Shown here in pieces: positions 56,140 through 64,000 of a stretch of DNA of 64,000 bases (position 1 is the stretch's first letter; each line of letters starts with the position of its first letter). The notes under the pieces are model-generated. The model saw nothing but the letters and a program-made list of their open reading frames with translations. It did not search any database and was not told the origin of the DNA. The position numbers and the translations under genes are program-made. Source of the DNA: Prevotella melaninogenica. Its GTDB lineage: Bacteria > Bacteroidota > Bacteroidia > Bacteroidales > Bacteroidaceae. The stretch spans positions 124,001-188,000 of the forward strand of contig NZ_CP072359.1 of the NCBI RefSeq assembly GCF_018128065.1, given 5' to 3'.

Positions 56140-56418
56140 TCATAAAGCAGAGGATTGTTCGAGCAGTTTCCCGACATCCTCCGGCTTGTAGAACATCTTA
56201 TACCCTATTTGCGTATAGGGCAACATCCGGTTGCTGCGGTAAGTTTGCAGGGTACGCAAACTGATGTTCAGGATTTGGCAGACATCCTGATTGTCCAGCC
56301 ACCTGCCCATACGCTTTTCGTCACACTCCCGACACAGGGCATCGACCTTGGCGGTCAGAATGCAGAAACGCTCCATCATGGCTTCATACGTTTTCTTCTC
56401 GATTGCTATTACTTCCAT
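56140..56418 (-). CDS. Excisionase-like helix-turn-helix protein (2)
   Basis: The 92-residue protein contains LDNQDVCQILNISLRTLQTY then RSNRMLPYTQIGYKMFYKPEDV, the same HTH-wing layout as its neighbour but with a different N-terminal helix rich in Glu, Cys and Lys. It stands 37 nt before the start of the other minus-strand HTH gene, probably one transcript. The divergent gap 56419-56641 carries the promoters for the HTH pair on each side. Confidence 0.8.
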   Translation of the reverse strand: MEVIAIEKKTYEAMMERFCILTAKVDALCRECDEKRMGRWLDNQDVCQILNISLRTLQTYRSNRMLPYTQIGYKMFYKPEDVGKLLEQSSAL

Positions 56419-56641
56419 ATATCAATTTTTTATTTGGATATTACGATATGCAAATGTAATGACAGTGCATGTGAGAAAGAGATACTTTCATCTAACTGCG
56501 TGCTTGTGGCTTTGATATGACAGCCTGTGTCTTCGGGTTTGAATATTCGACAATAAAAATCTCTATTCAGTACATATTTAGCATACAATCCAAACGATTT
56601 CAATGCCCGAACTTTGCACCATAATCAAATTAAAAAGAACG

Positions 56642-56980
56642 ATGGATGTCATTACAATTGAGAGTAAAGCCTACCACGATTTGGTAGGTAAGATAGAGAA
56701 GATACTCCGATATATGGAGAAAGAGGAACAGGCGAAGGAAGAATATGAAAACCGCCTGATAACCAACAAGGACTTAGCCGAAATACTCGGCATCAGCCAA
56801 CGCACCTTTCAGCGGCTGCGGAGTTCGGAACGTATCGGCTACAAGATTATCCTTGGACGATGCTATTATGACTTGAAAGACATAGAGGAAGCGATACACA
56901 AGAAAAGCCTGTACTGCAACCCTCAAAACATCAAAGAGCTGAGACAGAATTTCCTGCTTAAAACCAAGAGAACGAACTAG
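56642..56980 (+). CDS. Excisionase-like helix-turn-helix protein (3)
   Basis: The 112-residue product (start MDVITIESKAY at 56642, not the upstream ATG at 56603) has a charged coiled-coil-like N-terminal part and the HTH segment ITNKDLAEILGISQRTFQRL. The wing RSSERIGYKIILGRCYYDLKDIEEAI follows. A weak GAACTTTG box lies upstream. It is one of four related small HTH genes, two on each strand. The first ten residues repeat the pattern of (2), VITIESKAYHDL against VIAIEKKTYEAM, so (2) and (3) are paralogues. Confidence 0.8.
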   Translation: MDVITIESKAYHDLVGKIEKILRYMEKEEQAKEEYENRLITNKDLAEILGISQRTFQRLRSSERIGYKIILGRCYYDLKDIEEAIHKKSLYCNPQNIKELRQNFLLKTKRTN

Positions 56981-56983
56981 CGT

Positions 56984-57301
56984 ATGGAACTATTGGACAA
57001 AGAAACTTTTCTTGAATGGATGGACCGGATCATGAGCCGTTTCGACCATCTGAAGCAGACCATTCCCGATATTCCCCAATGTCCGATGCTCAACGGCGAG
57101 CCGCTCTTGGACAATCAGGAGGTCTGTATGATGCTGCAAGTCAGCAAGCGAACCTTGCAGCGTTACCGAGATTCGGGGACGCTGCCTTTCCACATCATCT
57201 ACCATAAGACATGGTATTTGGAGTCGGAGATAACCGCCTTTATGAAACATCATTTCACAGAGAACATGAAAAGGAAACGCAAGAGAAAGGCAAGGGGATA
57301 A
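56984..57301 (+). CDS. Excisionase-like helix-turn-helix protein (4)
   Basis: The 105-residue protein has LDNQEVCMMLQVSKRTLQRYRD then SGTLPFHIIYHKTWYLESEI, the same HTH-wing fold. It begins 4 nt after the previous HTH gene and so is co-transcribed with it. The basic C-terminal tail (MKRKRKRKARG) would help DNA binding. Together with (1) to (3) it could form a regulator-excisionase cassette of the integrase element. Confidence 0.8.
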   Translation: MELLDKETFLEWMDRIMSRFDHLKQTIPDIPQCPMLNGEPLLDNQEVCMMLQVSKRTLQRYRDSGTLPFHIIYHKTWYLESEITAFMKHHFTENMKRKRKRKARG

Positions 57302-57797
57302 AATACGTTGCTTATAATCTTGTAAATTAATCACACGATTATAGAATATCACATTTGTAATATTAGTATAGAAATTGTTGAACAAACGGTAACAGGAATA
57401 ATGAAAGACATTAATTCATTTTTTTTCATAGTTGAATTACGACAATATTTTTCTCAACGTATAGTCTATTTTTCATTATTTAATCAAATACTTTGCCGAA
57501 TTCATCTGCAAAAAAAATATATTTCCGTAACTTTGTCCACTGTGAATATTGCACCAATTTATTTGTAATCTTTCAGTATTAAATACATTAAGAGTTACAA
57601 TAGCACTCTATTCTTCTAACTTAGGCAATTTAATTTCATCGGATTCACGTTAAGTTAAAGTCACATGTGGTATGAAAATGGCAAACTTGAGAATAGTCAA
57701 TCCTATACTAACGTATGAGGTAATATGACCGTTGTGACTAATTAGTTGATGTTGAGATATAAAATCATTAGGAAATTATTATTTTAAAAGCTGCATT
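57302..57797 (+). promoter_or_regulatory. Non-coding gap with a promoter before the Avs-like gene
   Basis: No convincing gene is seen in these 496 nt, which are very AT-rich. A -7 box TAACTTTG (57528-57535) would drive the downstream genes with a long leader of about 260 nt. A 39-nt repeat starting TTTGTAA and ending TTACAA (57562-57600) resembles one at 62015-62051. Confidence 0.45.
57562..57600 (+). repeat. Left copy of an imperfect flanking repeat
   Basis: ATTTGTAATCTTT at 57561-57573 is repeated exactly at 62014-62026. Both copies start with TTTGTAA and end with TTACAA after 37-39 nt, and they enclose the Avs-like gene. Confidence 0.5.
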
Positions 57798-58184
57798 ATG
57801 AAAAATATAGATTTCAATAATATTCGACTTGTCAATGGATCATTAAACGATGGGTTCGAGGAATTTGTGTGCCAATTGGCACGCAAAGAGGACATTACAT
57901 ACATAAAAAAATTTGTGCGGAATGGTAAGCCGGATGGAGGTGTAGAGTGTTATTGGATTCTAGAAGATGGTAGCCTAATAGCCTGGCAGGCTAAATATTT
58001 TTGTAATGCTTTTGATAATTCTCAGTATCAGCAGATAGATAATTCTGTGAAGGAGGCTTTAAGTGCGTATCCCAATCTGAAGAAATACATTATTGCTGTC
58101 CCTATAGATCCTTCTGATGCTCATATTTCTGGTAGGAAGAGTATGAAAGAGTATGAAAGAGCGTATCAATGGTTATATAGATAG
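57798..58184 (+). pseudogene. N-terminal nuclease part of a split Avs-like STAND protein
   Basis: This 128-residue frame encodes a PD-(D/E)xK (Mrr/Cap4-like) nuclease domain: FEEFVCQLAR helix, then Asp46 in KPDGGVE, and the core QAK (Gln64-Lys66) in LIAWQAKYF. The frame ends soon after SGRKSMKE because the 10-bp unit GTATGAAAGA is duplicated (58141-58160). Deleting one copy fuses it in frame to the next gene, giving about 1371 residues. In the Avs family such nucleases are the effector, released when the STAND core senses a phage protein. Confidence 0.8.
58141..58160 (+). repeat. 10-bp tandem duplication that breaks the defence gene
   Basis: GTATGAAAGA occurs twice in a row at 58141-58150 and 58151-58160. 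Since 10 is not a multiple of 3, the second copy shifts the frame. With one copy the protein reads SGRKSMKERINGYIDRWQK without interruption. Confidence 0.95.
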
Positions 58185-61100
58185 ATGGCAGAAGATAAAT
58201 GCCAATGTTACTTTTGAGTTTTGGTGGTCATCAGATCTTATAGCAAGACTTCAAATCCCTTCCAATCAAGGACTACTTCGTTTTTGGTTTGGTAATAATG
58301 AATTCACAGATGACAATTTTTTATTATTTAACAAGGCGTCCATCCTAGACCTTGGCAATCGCTATACACCCAAGTTAAATATAGAGGTAAGTTCAGCCCA
58401 ATATTTTGCAGTCCTCTCACGAGGTAAATCCTTTAAAGAATTCCTTAACACTGAACTGAAAAAAGCCGAATCAGCTTGTCAAAAGATAGAAAAGAATGAA
58501 AAATGTCAAGAAGCCACAGAGAGGGTTATAGACGTCAGGGAAAGTGTCGAGCGAATTAAAGAAGTTGATATTTTAGGAATTGAAAAAATTCCTATAGATG
58601 ATTTTTTGTTATCGTTGATGTCCTTAGCGAATACCGTACAGGACATTTATTATAATCTTATAGAAAAGGATATTAGCCAAAATATTAATAGGGAAATCCA
58701 AAAAATCTATGAATTAAGTGTAGATCTTTTGAATGTCTACAACGGTCTTCATCAAGAAGTCATGAAATTGGTTAATGATCCAGTACTGATTCTAGAAGGT
58801 GATGCAGGTGTTGGTAAATCTCATTTGCTAGCTGATATTGTAGAGAAGCGTAAGAATGATAAATTGGATAGTTTGTTATTGTTAGGACAAAAGTTCACAA
58901 CAGACGAAGAACCTTTTACTCAGATAATGAGAATGCTTAATTTTGACGGATCTTCTGAAGAATTGTTAGAAACGCTTGAAGCTAAGGCAGAGATATCTGG
59001 GCATAGGTTAGTTGTATTCATAGATGCTATTAATGAGGGACATGGACTGAATATATGGCCAAACTGTATACGAAGTTTTATTGAGTCTTTCCGTGCGCAT
59101 CCATGGTTAGGATTAGTCTTAAGTATACGTACATCATATGTACCAGCAATTATTCCTCGGGATGAATTCGGATATGATTATTGTGTAAGGGCAATTCATA
59201 GAGGTTTTGGTGCGAATACCCGAAAGGCTGTCTTGACATATTTTAAGGAGTACAATATTTTGTATCCGTCGGTTCCTCTACTAAACCCTGAGTTTCGGAA
59301 TCCTTTGTTCTTGCATTTGTTTTGTGAAGGCATGCAGAAGAATGGTTACCATAAAATACCTGATGGTATAAGGGGTATCTCTTCAGTAATTAAATTATTT
59401 TTTGATGGTGTTGAGAAGTCTATCAGGTCTCATATCCGAAATTCATCATCTATAAGTGTGGTCGAGAAAGCTGTTCACAGGTATATTGAATACTTGACAG
59501 AGAATGGTTGTCATGAATTATCAGTAGATGAAGCAAGCGAAATATTATCGGAAATAAGTCCGCGAACTTTCAAAGAGGGGGAACTTGTCGATTTATTGAT
59601 TTCAGAAGGTGTTTTTAGTAAGAACATCTTCTATGACGAAGATGGTGGAGACGTTGAAGGTATCTATCTTTCATACGAGCGTTTTGAGAATATATTGCAG
59701 GCAGAATATATTATTAATAATTTGAAGATTGATTCGGTGAGCCTTATAAGTTATTTGAAAGATATCAAAAGATTAGATAAGGTTAATGGGTTGTTTGAAG
59801 CTCTAGCCATCTTACTGCCAGAACGTAGAGGACAAGAATTGTTCGATGTTCTACCACAATTTAAGGAAAAAGGATATGTAGTTAATGCTGTGCTTTCAAG
59901 TTTGTTATGGCGGGACGAAAAGACAATAGATTCTCGTCTTGATAGCTACTTCAAACAGTTTTATGGTAATAGTCGATTTATGTACCGATTTGTTCTAACA
60001 ATTATAGAGATAAGCTTTAATCATAGGAATTACTTTAATGCCAACTATCTTCATCATATTCTTGCGCCAATGAAGTTAGCTGATAGAGATGCAGTGTGGA
60101 TTCCCATACTGTATCAAATTTATAGTGGTCAAGATAATATTATGGAGGAGATCATAAACTGGGCATGGGATGAAAGTGATAAGATTCATATTTCCGATAA
60201 ATCTGTTGAATTAGGTGTCACCTTACTTGCTTGGTTGTTAGCTAGTACAAATAGAAAGCTACGCGACACAGCTACCAAGGCTCTAATTCAGCTATTGCAT
60301 AGCCGAATGAATATATTGATATCTCTATTTGAGAAATTCAAGACGGTTGATGATCCTTACATTCAAGAAAGGCTTTACTGCATCGCTTTCGGCTGTGCAG
60401 TTCGCACCACGTCAAAAGAAAGTCTTAAAGAAATAAGTCTATATGTATATAGCTCGATATTTGACGTAAAGGGCGAAATCTATCCACACATATTACTACG
60501 TGATTATGCCCGAGAGATTATAGAATATGCAATATCAATTGGAGTAGAATTAGATATTGCCCTTGACAAAATAAGACCTCCTTACAACAGTAAGTTTGAG
60601 TTCGATGTTGTTACAGAAGAAGATATTATGTCTATATTGGATAAATGTGGTAATTATAAAGGTTCGCCCGGTATGTGCGGTATGGTAATGTCTATGCTTC
60701 CTGAGCATAGCAGTCTCTCTTATGGAGATTTCGGTAGATACACCTTCCAAAGTGCATTGAGCAATTGGAAGATAGATGCAGAAAGCTTAAACTATGTAGC
60801 CATTAAACTCATTATCAATAAATATGGATATAGTGAAGACAAACATGGTGTTTTTGATAAGGTAATTGGTTCAGGAAGAGGACGAACAACGACACCCAAT
60901 GAGCGAATAGGCAAGAAGTATCAGTGGCTTGCGTTTCATGAATTGTTAGCACGTGTCTCGGATAATTTCCTCAAAATAGAAGGCGCATGGAGCAATAATG
61001 TGGTGAAATATGAAGGACCATGGGATCCATTTGTACGTGATATAGACCCAACAACATTAATCCATATTAACGAATTATCCCCAGAAGATGAGTTGAAAGA

Positions 61101-61923
61101 TAACTTCTGGTGGAGTGTTGAAAAATATGCCAACTGGGATATGGATATGGTAGACTGGCTTAATGCAGATAATGATCTACCATCGGTTGAGCCCATCATC
61201 GAAACTAAAGATTCAGATGGATGTGAATGGCTTGCTTTGGAATGCTACCCTTCATGGGAAGAACCACATTATGATAATGGTATCTATAAGAGGCTATGGT
61301 ATCAGGTAAGGAGCTGCATCGTTGACGAAACAGACTTCAATCGTATTTACGAATGGGCTAGCAAACAGGATTTTGGTGGAAGATGGATGCCAGAAAACAG
61401 CGAAAGGTATGAAATGTTTTATCGTGAATACTATTGGTCTCCAGCTTATCATATCTATGACTCTGAAGGTATAACTAAAAAGGAACTCTACGATAGAAAC
61501 TCTGAAGAGTTTATGGGGAATATAGAGATCACAGCTATTTATTATCTATGGGAAGCAGAAGAAGATTATTCCAAGGAAACAGCTTTCTCATGCCTTTTAC
61601 CTTCAAAACAATTATTCGATGGGGTGGATATGAAGTTTACAGATAAACAAGGCATATTCTCTGATGACAACGGTAAAGTGGTTTGTTTTGACACTAGTGA
61701 AGTTGAGAAATCAAAGAAGTATTTACTTATTCGTAAGGATGCGCTACTTTCCTATCTGAAAGATAATCATAAGCGTATCTTGTGGTATGTGCTAGGTGAA
61801 AGAAACATAATTGGGCTTCATAATTACCCAGAAAATTTTCCTTCGTGGCTGGTTATTAGTGGAAATTATACATTGTCAGGAGACGGTGAGGTCACAGGGA
61901 GCCTCAGGACTAGCCATAAGTAG
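58153..61923 (+). CDS. STAND NTPase part of a split Avs-like defence protein
   Basis: This 1256-residue frame continues the nuclease fragment after the 10-bp duplication. Its P-loop is EGDAGVGKSHLL (about residue 215) and Walker B is LVVFIDAINEG (about 287-296), both of the STAND/NACHT type. A helical repeat-like region follows, then a Trp/Tyr/Asp-rich C-terminus (CEWLALECYPSWEE and REYYWSPAYHIYD), presumably a sensor. Such proteins oligomerise on recognising a phage protein and then cut DNA. An ATG at 58153 lies inside the repeat and overlaps the upstream frame by 32 nt, so the STAND half could still be made by coupling. It would lack the nuclease. Confidence 0.75.
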   Translation: MKERINGYIDRWQKINANVTFEFWWSSDLIARLQIPSNQGLLRFWFGNNEFTDDNFLLFNKASILDLGNRYTPKLNIEVSSAQYFAVLSRGKSFKEFLNTELKKAESACQKIEKNEKCQEATERVIDVRESVERIKEVDILGIEKIPIDDFLLSLMSLANTVQDIYYNLIEKDISQNINREIQKIYELSVDLLNVYNGLHQEVMKLVNDPVLILEGDAGVGKSHLLADIVEKRKNDKLDSLLLLGQKFTTDEEPFTQIMRMLNFDGSSEELLETLEAKAEISGHRLVVFIDAINEGHGLNIWPNCIRSFIESFRAHPWLGLVLSIRTSYVPAIIPRDEFGYDYCVRAIHRGFGANTRKAVLTYFKEYNILYPSVPLLNPEFRNPLFLHLFCEGMQKNGYHKIPDGIRGISSVIKLFFDGVEKSIRSHIRNSSSISVVEKAVHRYIEYLTENGCHELSVDEASEILSEISPRTFKEGELVDLLISEGVFSKNIFYDEDGGDVEGIYLSYERFENILQAEYIINNLKIDSVSLISYLKDIKRLDKVNGLFEALAILLPERRGQELFDVLPQFKEKGYVVNAVLSSLLWRDEKTIDSRLDSYFKQFYGNSRFMYRFVLTIIEISFNHRNYFNANYLHHILAPMKLADRDAVWIPILYQIYSGQDNIMEEIINWAWDESDKIHISDKSVELGVTLLAWLLASTNRKLRDTATKALIQLLHSRMNILISLFEKFKTVDDPYIQERLYCIAFGCAVRTTSKESLKEISLYVYSSIFDVKGEIYPHILLRDYAREIIEYAISIGVELDIALDKIRPPYNSKFEFDVVTEEDIMSILDKCGNYKGSPGMCGMVMSMLPEHSSLSYGDFGRYTFQSALSNWKIDAESLNYVAIKLIINKYGYSEDKHGVFDKVIGSGRGRTTTPNERIGKKYQWLAFHELLARVSDNFLKIEGAWSNNVVKYEGPWDPFVRDIDPTTLIHINELSPEDELKDNFWWSVEKYANWDMDMVDWLNADNDLPSVEPIIETKDSDGCEWLALECYPSWEEPHYDNGIYKRLWYQVRSCIVDETDFNRIYEWASKQDFGGRWMPENSERYEMFYREYYWSPAYHIYDSEGITKKELYDRNSEEFMGNIEITAIYYLWEAEEDYSKETAFSCLLPSKQLFDGVDMKFTDKQGIFSDDNGKVVCFDTSEVEKSKKYLLIRKDALLSYLKDNHKRILWYVLGERNIIGLHNYPENFPSWLVISGNYTLSGDGEVTGSLRTSHK

Positions 61924-62266
61924 GTAATAATAAATGGTACACACATTCTTACAGTTTGATTACAATAAGAATATCCTACGTAACACGAACTTTAGCGAAT
62001 ATAGCGGAGATTAATTTGTAATCTTTTGATATTATTCATTTAGCATTACAAATAATCCCGCTACTAATCAAATTCTTATCAATATATTTTTCGACAAACT
62101 TACGTAAATAGCAATGTGACTATAGCTTTATGAGACAAATGTTCTATTAACCTGAACTCGGGATAAGTTTCTTTCTATTACTCTGATTTATTTATCCTAT
62201 AACCCATTTAGCCTCTATCGTCTTAGATTGAGGCTAATTCTTTTTCTCAAAATGCAAACTGTTTCT
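61924..62266. other. Non-coding gap between the defence gene and an IS fragment
   Basis: No gene or clear terminator is seen in these 343 nt. The right copy of the flanking repeat lies at 62015-62051, with TTTGTAAT and ATTACAAA as inverted ends. The sequence around 62153-62170 could be an IS end but I could not pair it. Confidence 0.5.
62015..62051 (+). repeat. Right copy of an imperfect flanking repeat
   Basis: This copy starts TTTGTAAT and ends ATTACAA, forming a possible hairpin. It matches the left copy at 57562-57600 exactly over 13 nt and imperfectly over the rest. Confidence 0.5.
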
Positions 62267-62733
62267 TTAGAACAAAGAAAGTTGACCGCTGTGTTGTTCT
62301 ATGCAGAAATCTAAATTGATTTCAGGTTTCTTTTCAAAGAAGCTATATGCAGCTATTGCTGATAATACATTCATAGCAAAATTAAGGACACTTCTATGTC
62401 TAGAGTGGACCAATTGAGCTACATTCTTCAGTTCGTCATTGATGGTTTCAATTACAGATCTTTTTCTTAAAAGCAGTCTATCATATAATGGGATTAACTT
62501 GTTTTTCATATTACTTCTTATACCTGTTACCAAGTTAATCCCATCATTGAATAATTTTTCAAATAGTCCCTTAGAGATGTATCCTTTATCGGCAAATAAC
62601 TTTCCGAACACATTGTCAGTCAGTCTATTAAAGACATCTTCATCTCTATCGTCTACATTGGCTTTGGTAAGCATAAAGTTGAGAATTTCCCCCCGTTCAT
62701 TACATATAAGGTGCAGTTTAACCCAAGTTTAAC
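62267..62733 (-). pseudogene. Truncated IS982-type transposase
   Basis: Reading leftward, the fragment begins within WVKLHLICNERGEILNFML, continues through VDDRDEDVF (a conserved D), GKLFADKGYISKGLFEKLF and RSVIETINDELKNVAQLVHSR (with the Glu of the DDE set). It ends with a normal stop. The N-terminal half, with the first Asp, is missing. The frame closes (TAA) at about 62733, next to the start of another insertion element. IS982 transposases are about 290 residues, so roughly half is lost. It is a non-functional remnant. Confidence 0.85.
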
Positions 62734-62884
62734 TGGCAAAAATATTTTTCATAAATATTCGGGATGTTTTGTGTAGTATCAATTTTATAAATGATTGATA
62801 ATCAAGCATAGGGTATTGTAACGAGGAGTAAAATCCGAATTGTAGGACACCGTCATATCAAAATTATTTTGTTACTTTGCACTC

Positions 62885-64000
62885 ATGCACGCAAATGTAC
62901 AGACACGATTCAACCCTGCAACAGGCGACATGGCTCCTTATTATCGCATTAAGGAGTCATATCGTGACGTGCAGGGTCATGTACATTCGCTAATTCTGTT
63001 GAACATCGGGTTTGAACCTTCACTTACTGCCGTACAGGTTCGAAAAATTGCATACGCACTTACCGAACGCTTCAAAAACAGAAGTACACCCTCGCTTTTC
63101 AAGGAACATCTTGACGGACTTACTCCTATTGAACAGGCAAAGGCTGACGAATGGTGGAGCCGTATGGAGCAAGAAGGTGGAATCGATAGGTTTAACAAGG
63201 AAGAGCAGAAGTCGCTGAGAAAATATGAGAACTACGTTGACCTTGAGACGGCAAAATATACTGACGCAAGGAATGTCGGTGCTGAGTGGCTCTGCAAGCA
63301 GACGATAGACAAACTGCAATTAGAGGGTTTCCTGCGCAGAAACGGCTGGACGGAGAATACGATCCGCACGGCTTTGTCAGCATTGATTGTTCGCACAGTA
63401 TATGCAGTTTCTGAACGTTCGTCTTATTATTATTTGCGCGATAACTCAGCTGCTGGTGAACTTTATAGTGGAGTTCCTGGCTGGACACCAGGAATCAATT
63501 CTCTGTATAAAGTCACTGACAAATTATATGAACTAAAGGAACAGTTAGAGCGTCATCTGTGCAACGTTACTGACGATCTCTTTAATATAGACAACAAGTT
63601 GATGCTCTTCGACTTAACCAACTTCTATTTCGAGGGCAGTAAGCGTAACAGCGACAAGGCTAAGTTCGGTCGGTCAAAAGAAAAACGCTCTGACTGTAAG
63701 CTACTTGTACTTGCACTATGTATCAATAAAGAAGGTTTTATACGTTATTCTTCTATCTTGGAGGGTAATACAGCAGACCCCAAGTCTCTGCCCGATATGA
63801 TTGACACGCTGGCAAAGAAGAATCCATCACGGACAAAGGATACGCTCGTTGTCATGGATGCAGGTGTTGCCACGGAAGAGAACTTGGAGCTGATTAAAAG
63901 AAAAGGTTACAATTATCTCTGCGTATCTCGTACGAAAATGAAGGACTATACGCTCAGTGATGATAACAGGAGTGTTACGGTAATGGATGCCCGTCGGCAG
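62885..64000 (+). CDS. DDE transposase, IS1634/IS4-like, 3' part off the window
   Basis: An open frame runs from the ATG at 62885 to the right edge (372 codons). It begins MHANVQTRFNPATGDMAPYY. The catalytic region shows LMLFDLTNFYFEG (first Asp) and TLVVMDAGVATEENLELI (second Asp). The acidic residue of the third position would lie beyond the window. These match DDE transposases of the IS1634/IS4-like type (PF01609). A TACTTTG box stands just before the ATG. It follows directly after the truncated IS982 gene, so its insertion may have cut that gene. Confidence 0.85.
   Translation, partial: MHANVQTRFNPATGDMAPYYRIKESYRDVQGHVHSLILLNIGFEPSLTAVQVRKIAYALTERFKNRSTPSLFKEHLDGLTPIEQAKADEWWSRMEQEGGIDRFNKEEQKSLRKYENYVDLETAKYTDARNVGAEWLCKQTIDKLQLEGFLRRNGWTENTIRTALSALIVRTVYAVSERSSYYYLRDNSAAGELYSGVPGWTPGINSLYKVTDKLYELKEQLERHLCNVTDDLFNIDNKLMLFDLTNFYFEGSKRNSDKAKFGRSKEKRSDCKLLVLALCINKEGFIRYSSILEGNTADPKSLPDMIDTLAKKNPSRTKDTLVVMDAGVATEENLELIKRKGYNYLCVSRTKMKDYTLSDDNRSVTVMDARRQ

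Noticed and set aside
56155..56520. 121-codon plus-strand frame antisense to an HTH gene
   Set aside because: It mirrors the clear minus-strand HTH gene and has no recognisable domain.

Overview
The window looks like a Bacteroidales chromosome, most likely Prevotella or a close relative. It is AT-rich. Many genes are preceded by the Bacteroidetes -7 promoter box TAnnTTTG, several with a TTTG -33 box 19-20 nt upstream, and most starts lack a strong Shine-Dalgarno sequence. The core genes (ppdK, nifJ, recA, rlmD, DUF1648 and TfoX-N proteins, a porin) fit that group. No rRNA or tRNA gene was recognised.

Positions 1 to about 29.5 kb are the right part of a prophage that continues beyond the left edge. 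From left to right it carries a partial gene, the probable major capsid protein and a scaffold-like protein (minus strand). Next is a plus-strand operon: a small terminase-like protein, a rhomboid-type intramembrane protease and the large terminase. The minus strand then carries the portal, a 5595-residue giant polyvalent protein and two probable ejection proteins. A small basic DNA-binding gene, a non-coding stretch with a 31-bp tandem repeat, and a tyrosine integrase complete the element. The integrase lies next to the 3' end of ppdK, so the prophage end is probably in the short gap between them. The giant protein combines ParB-like, nuclease-like, pyrophosphatase-like, N6-methylase, SF2 helicase, zincin and membrane-active regions. 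It resembles the DarB/polyvalent proteins thought to enter the host with phage DNA.

Positions 29.6-50.5 kb are chromosomal core: pyruvate phosphate dikinase, an rRNA methyltransferase, a porin, an ATP-grasp protein, an AAA ATPase, pyruvate:ferredoxin oxidoreductase, a saccharopine-dehydrogenase-family enzyme, recA and a large SNF2 helicase. The helicase gene is broken by two compensating one-base shifts in A tracts. REP-like palindromes with a shared ACCATTGGTG core lie in two intergenic gaps.

Positions 50.5-53.8 kb hold an operon on the minus strand: ABC ATPase, DUF2807 lipoprotein, membrane protein and a YtrA-type GntR repressor. A strong promoter and a GTGTAC/GTACAC operator-like palindrome lie upstream of it.

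Positions 53.9-64 kb are an accessory island. It begins with a CTnDOT-like attachment core (GTANNTTTGC) and integrase, followed by a RhuM-like protein and four small excisionase-like helix-turn-helix proteins. After a 0.5 kb gap comes an Avs-like defence gene (PD-(D/E)xK nuclease plus STAND ATPase) that a 10-bp tandem duplication has split into two reading frames. The island ends in a truncated IS982-type transposase and the start of a DDE transposase that runs off the right edge.

The items most worth a second look are the phage rhomboid protease beside a capsid protein with a signal-like N-terminus, the giant injected-type protein, and the apparently reversible break in the Avs-like gene.
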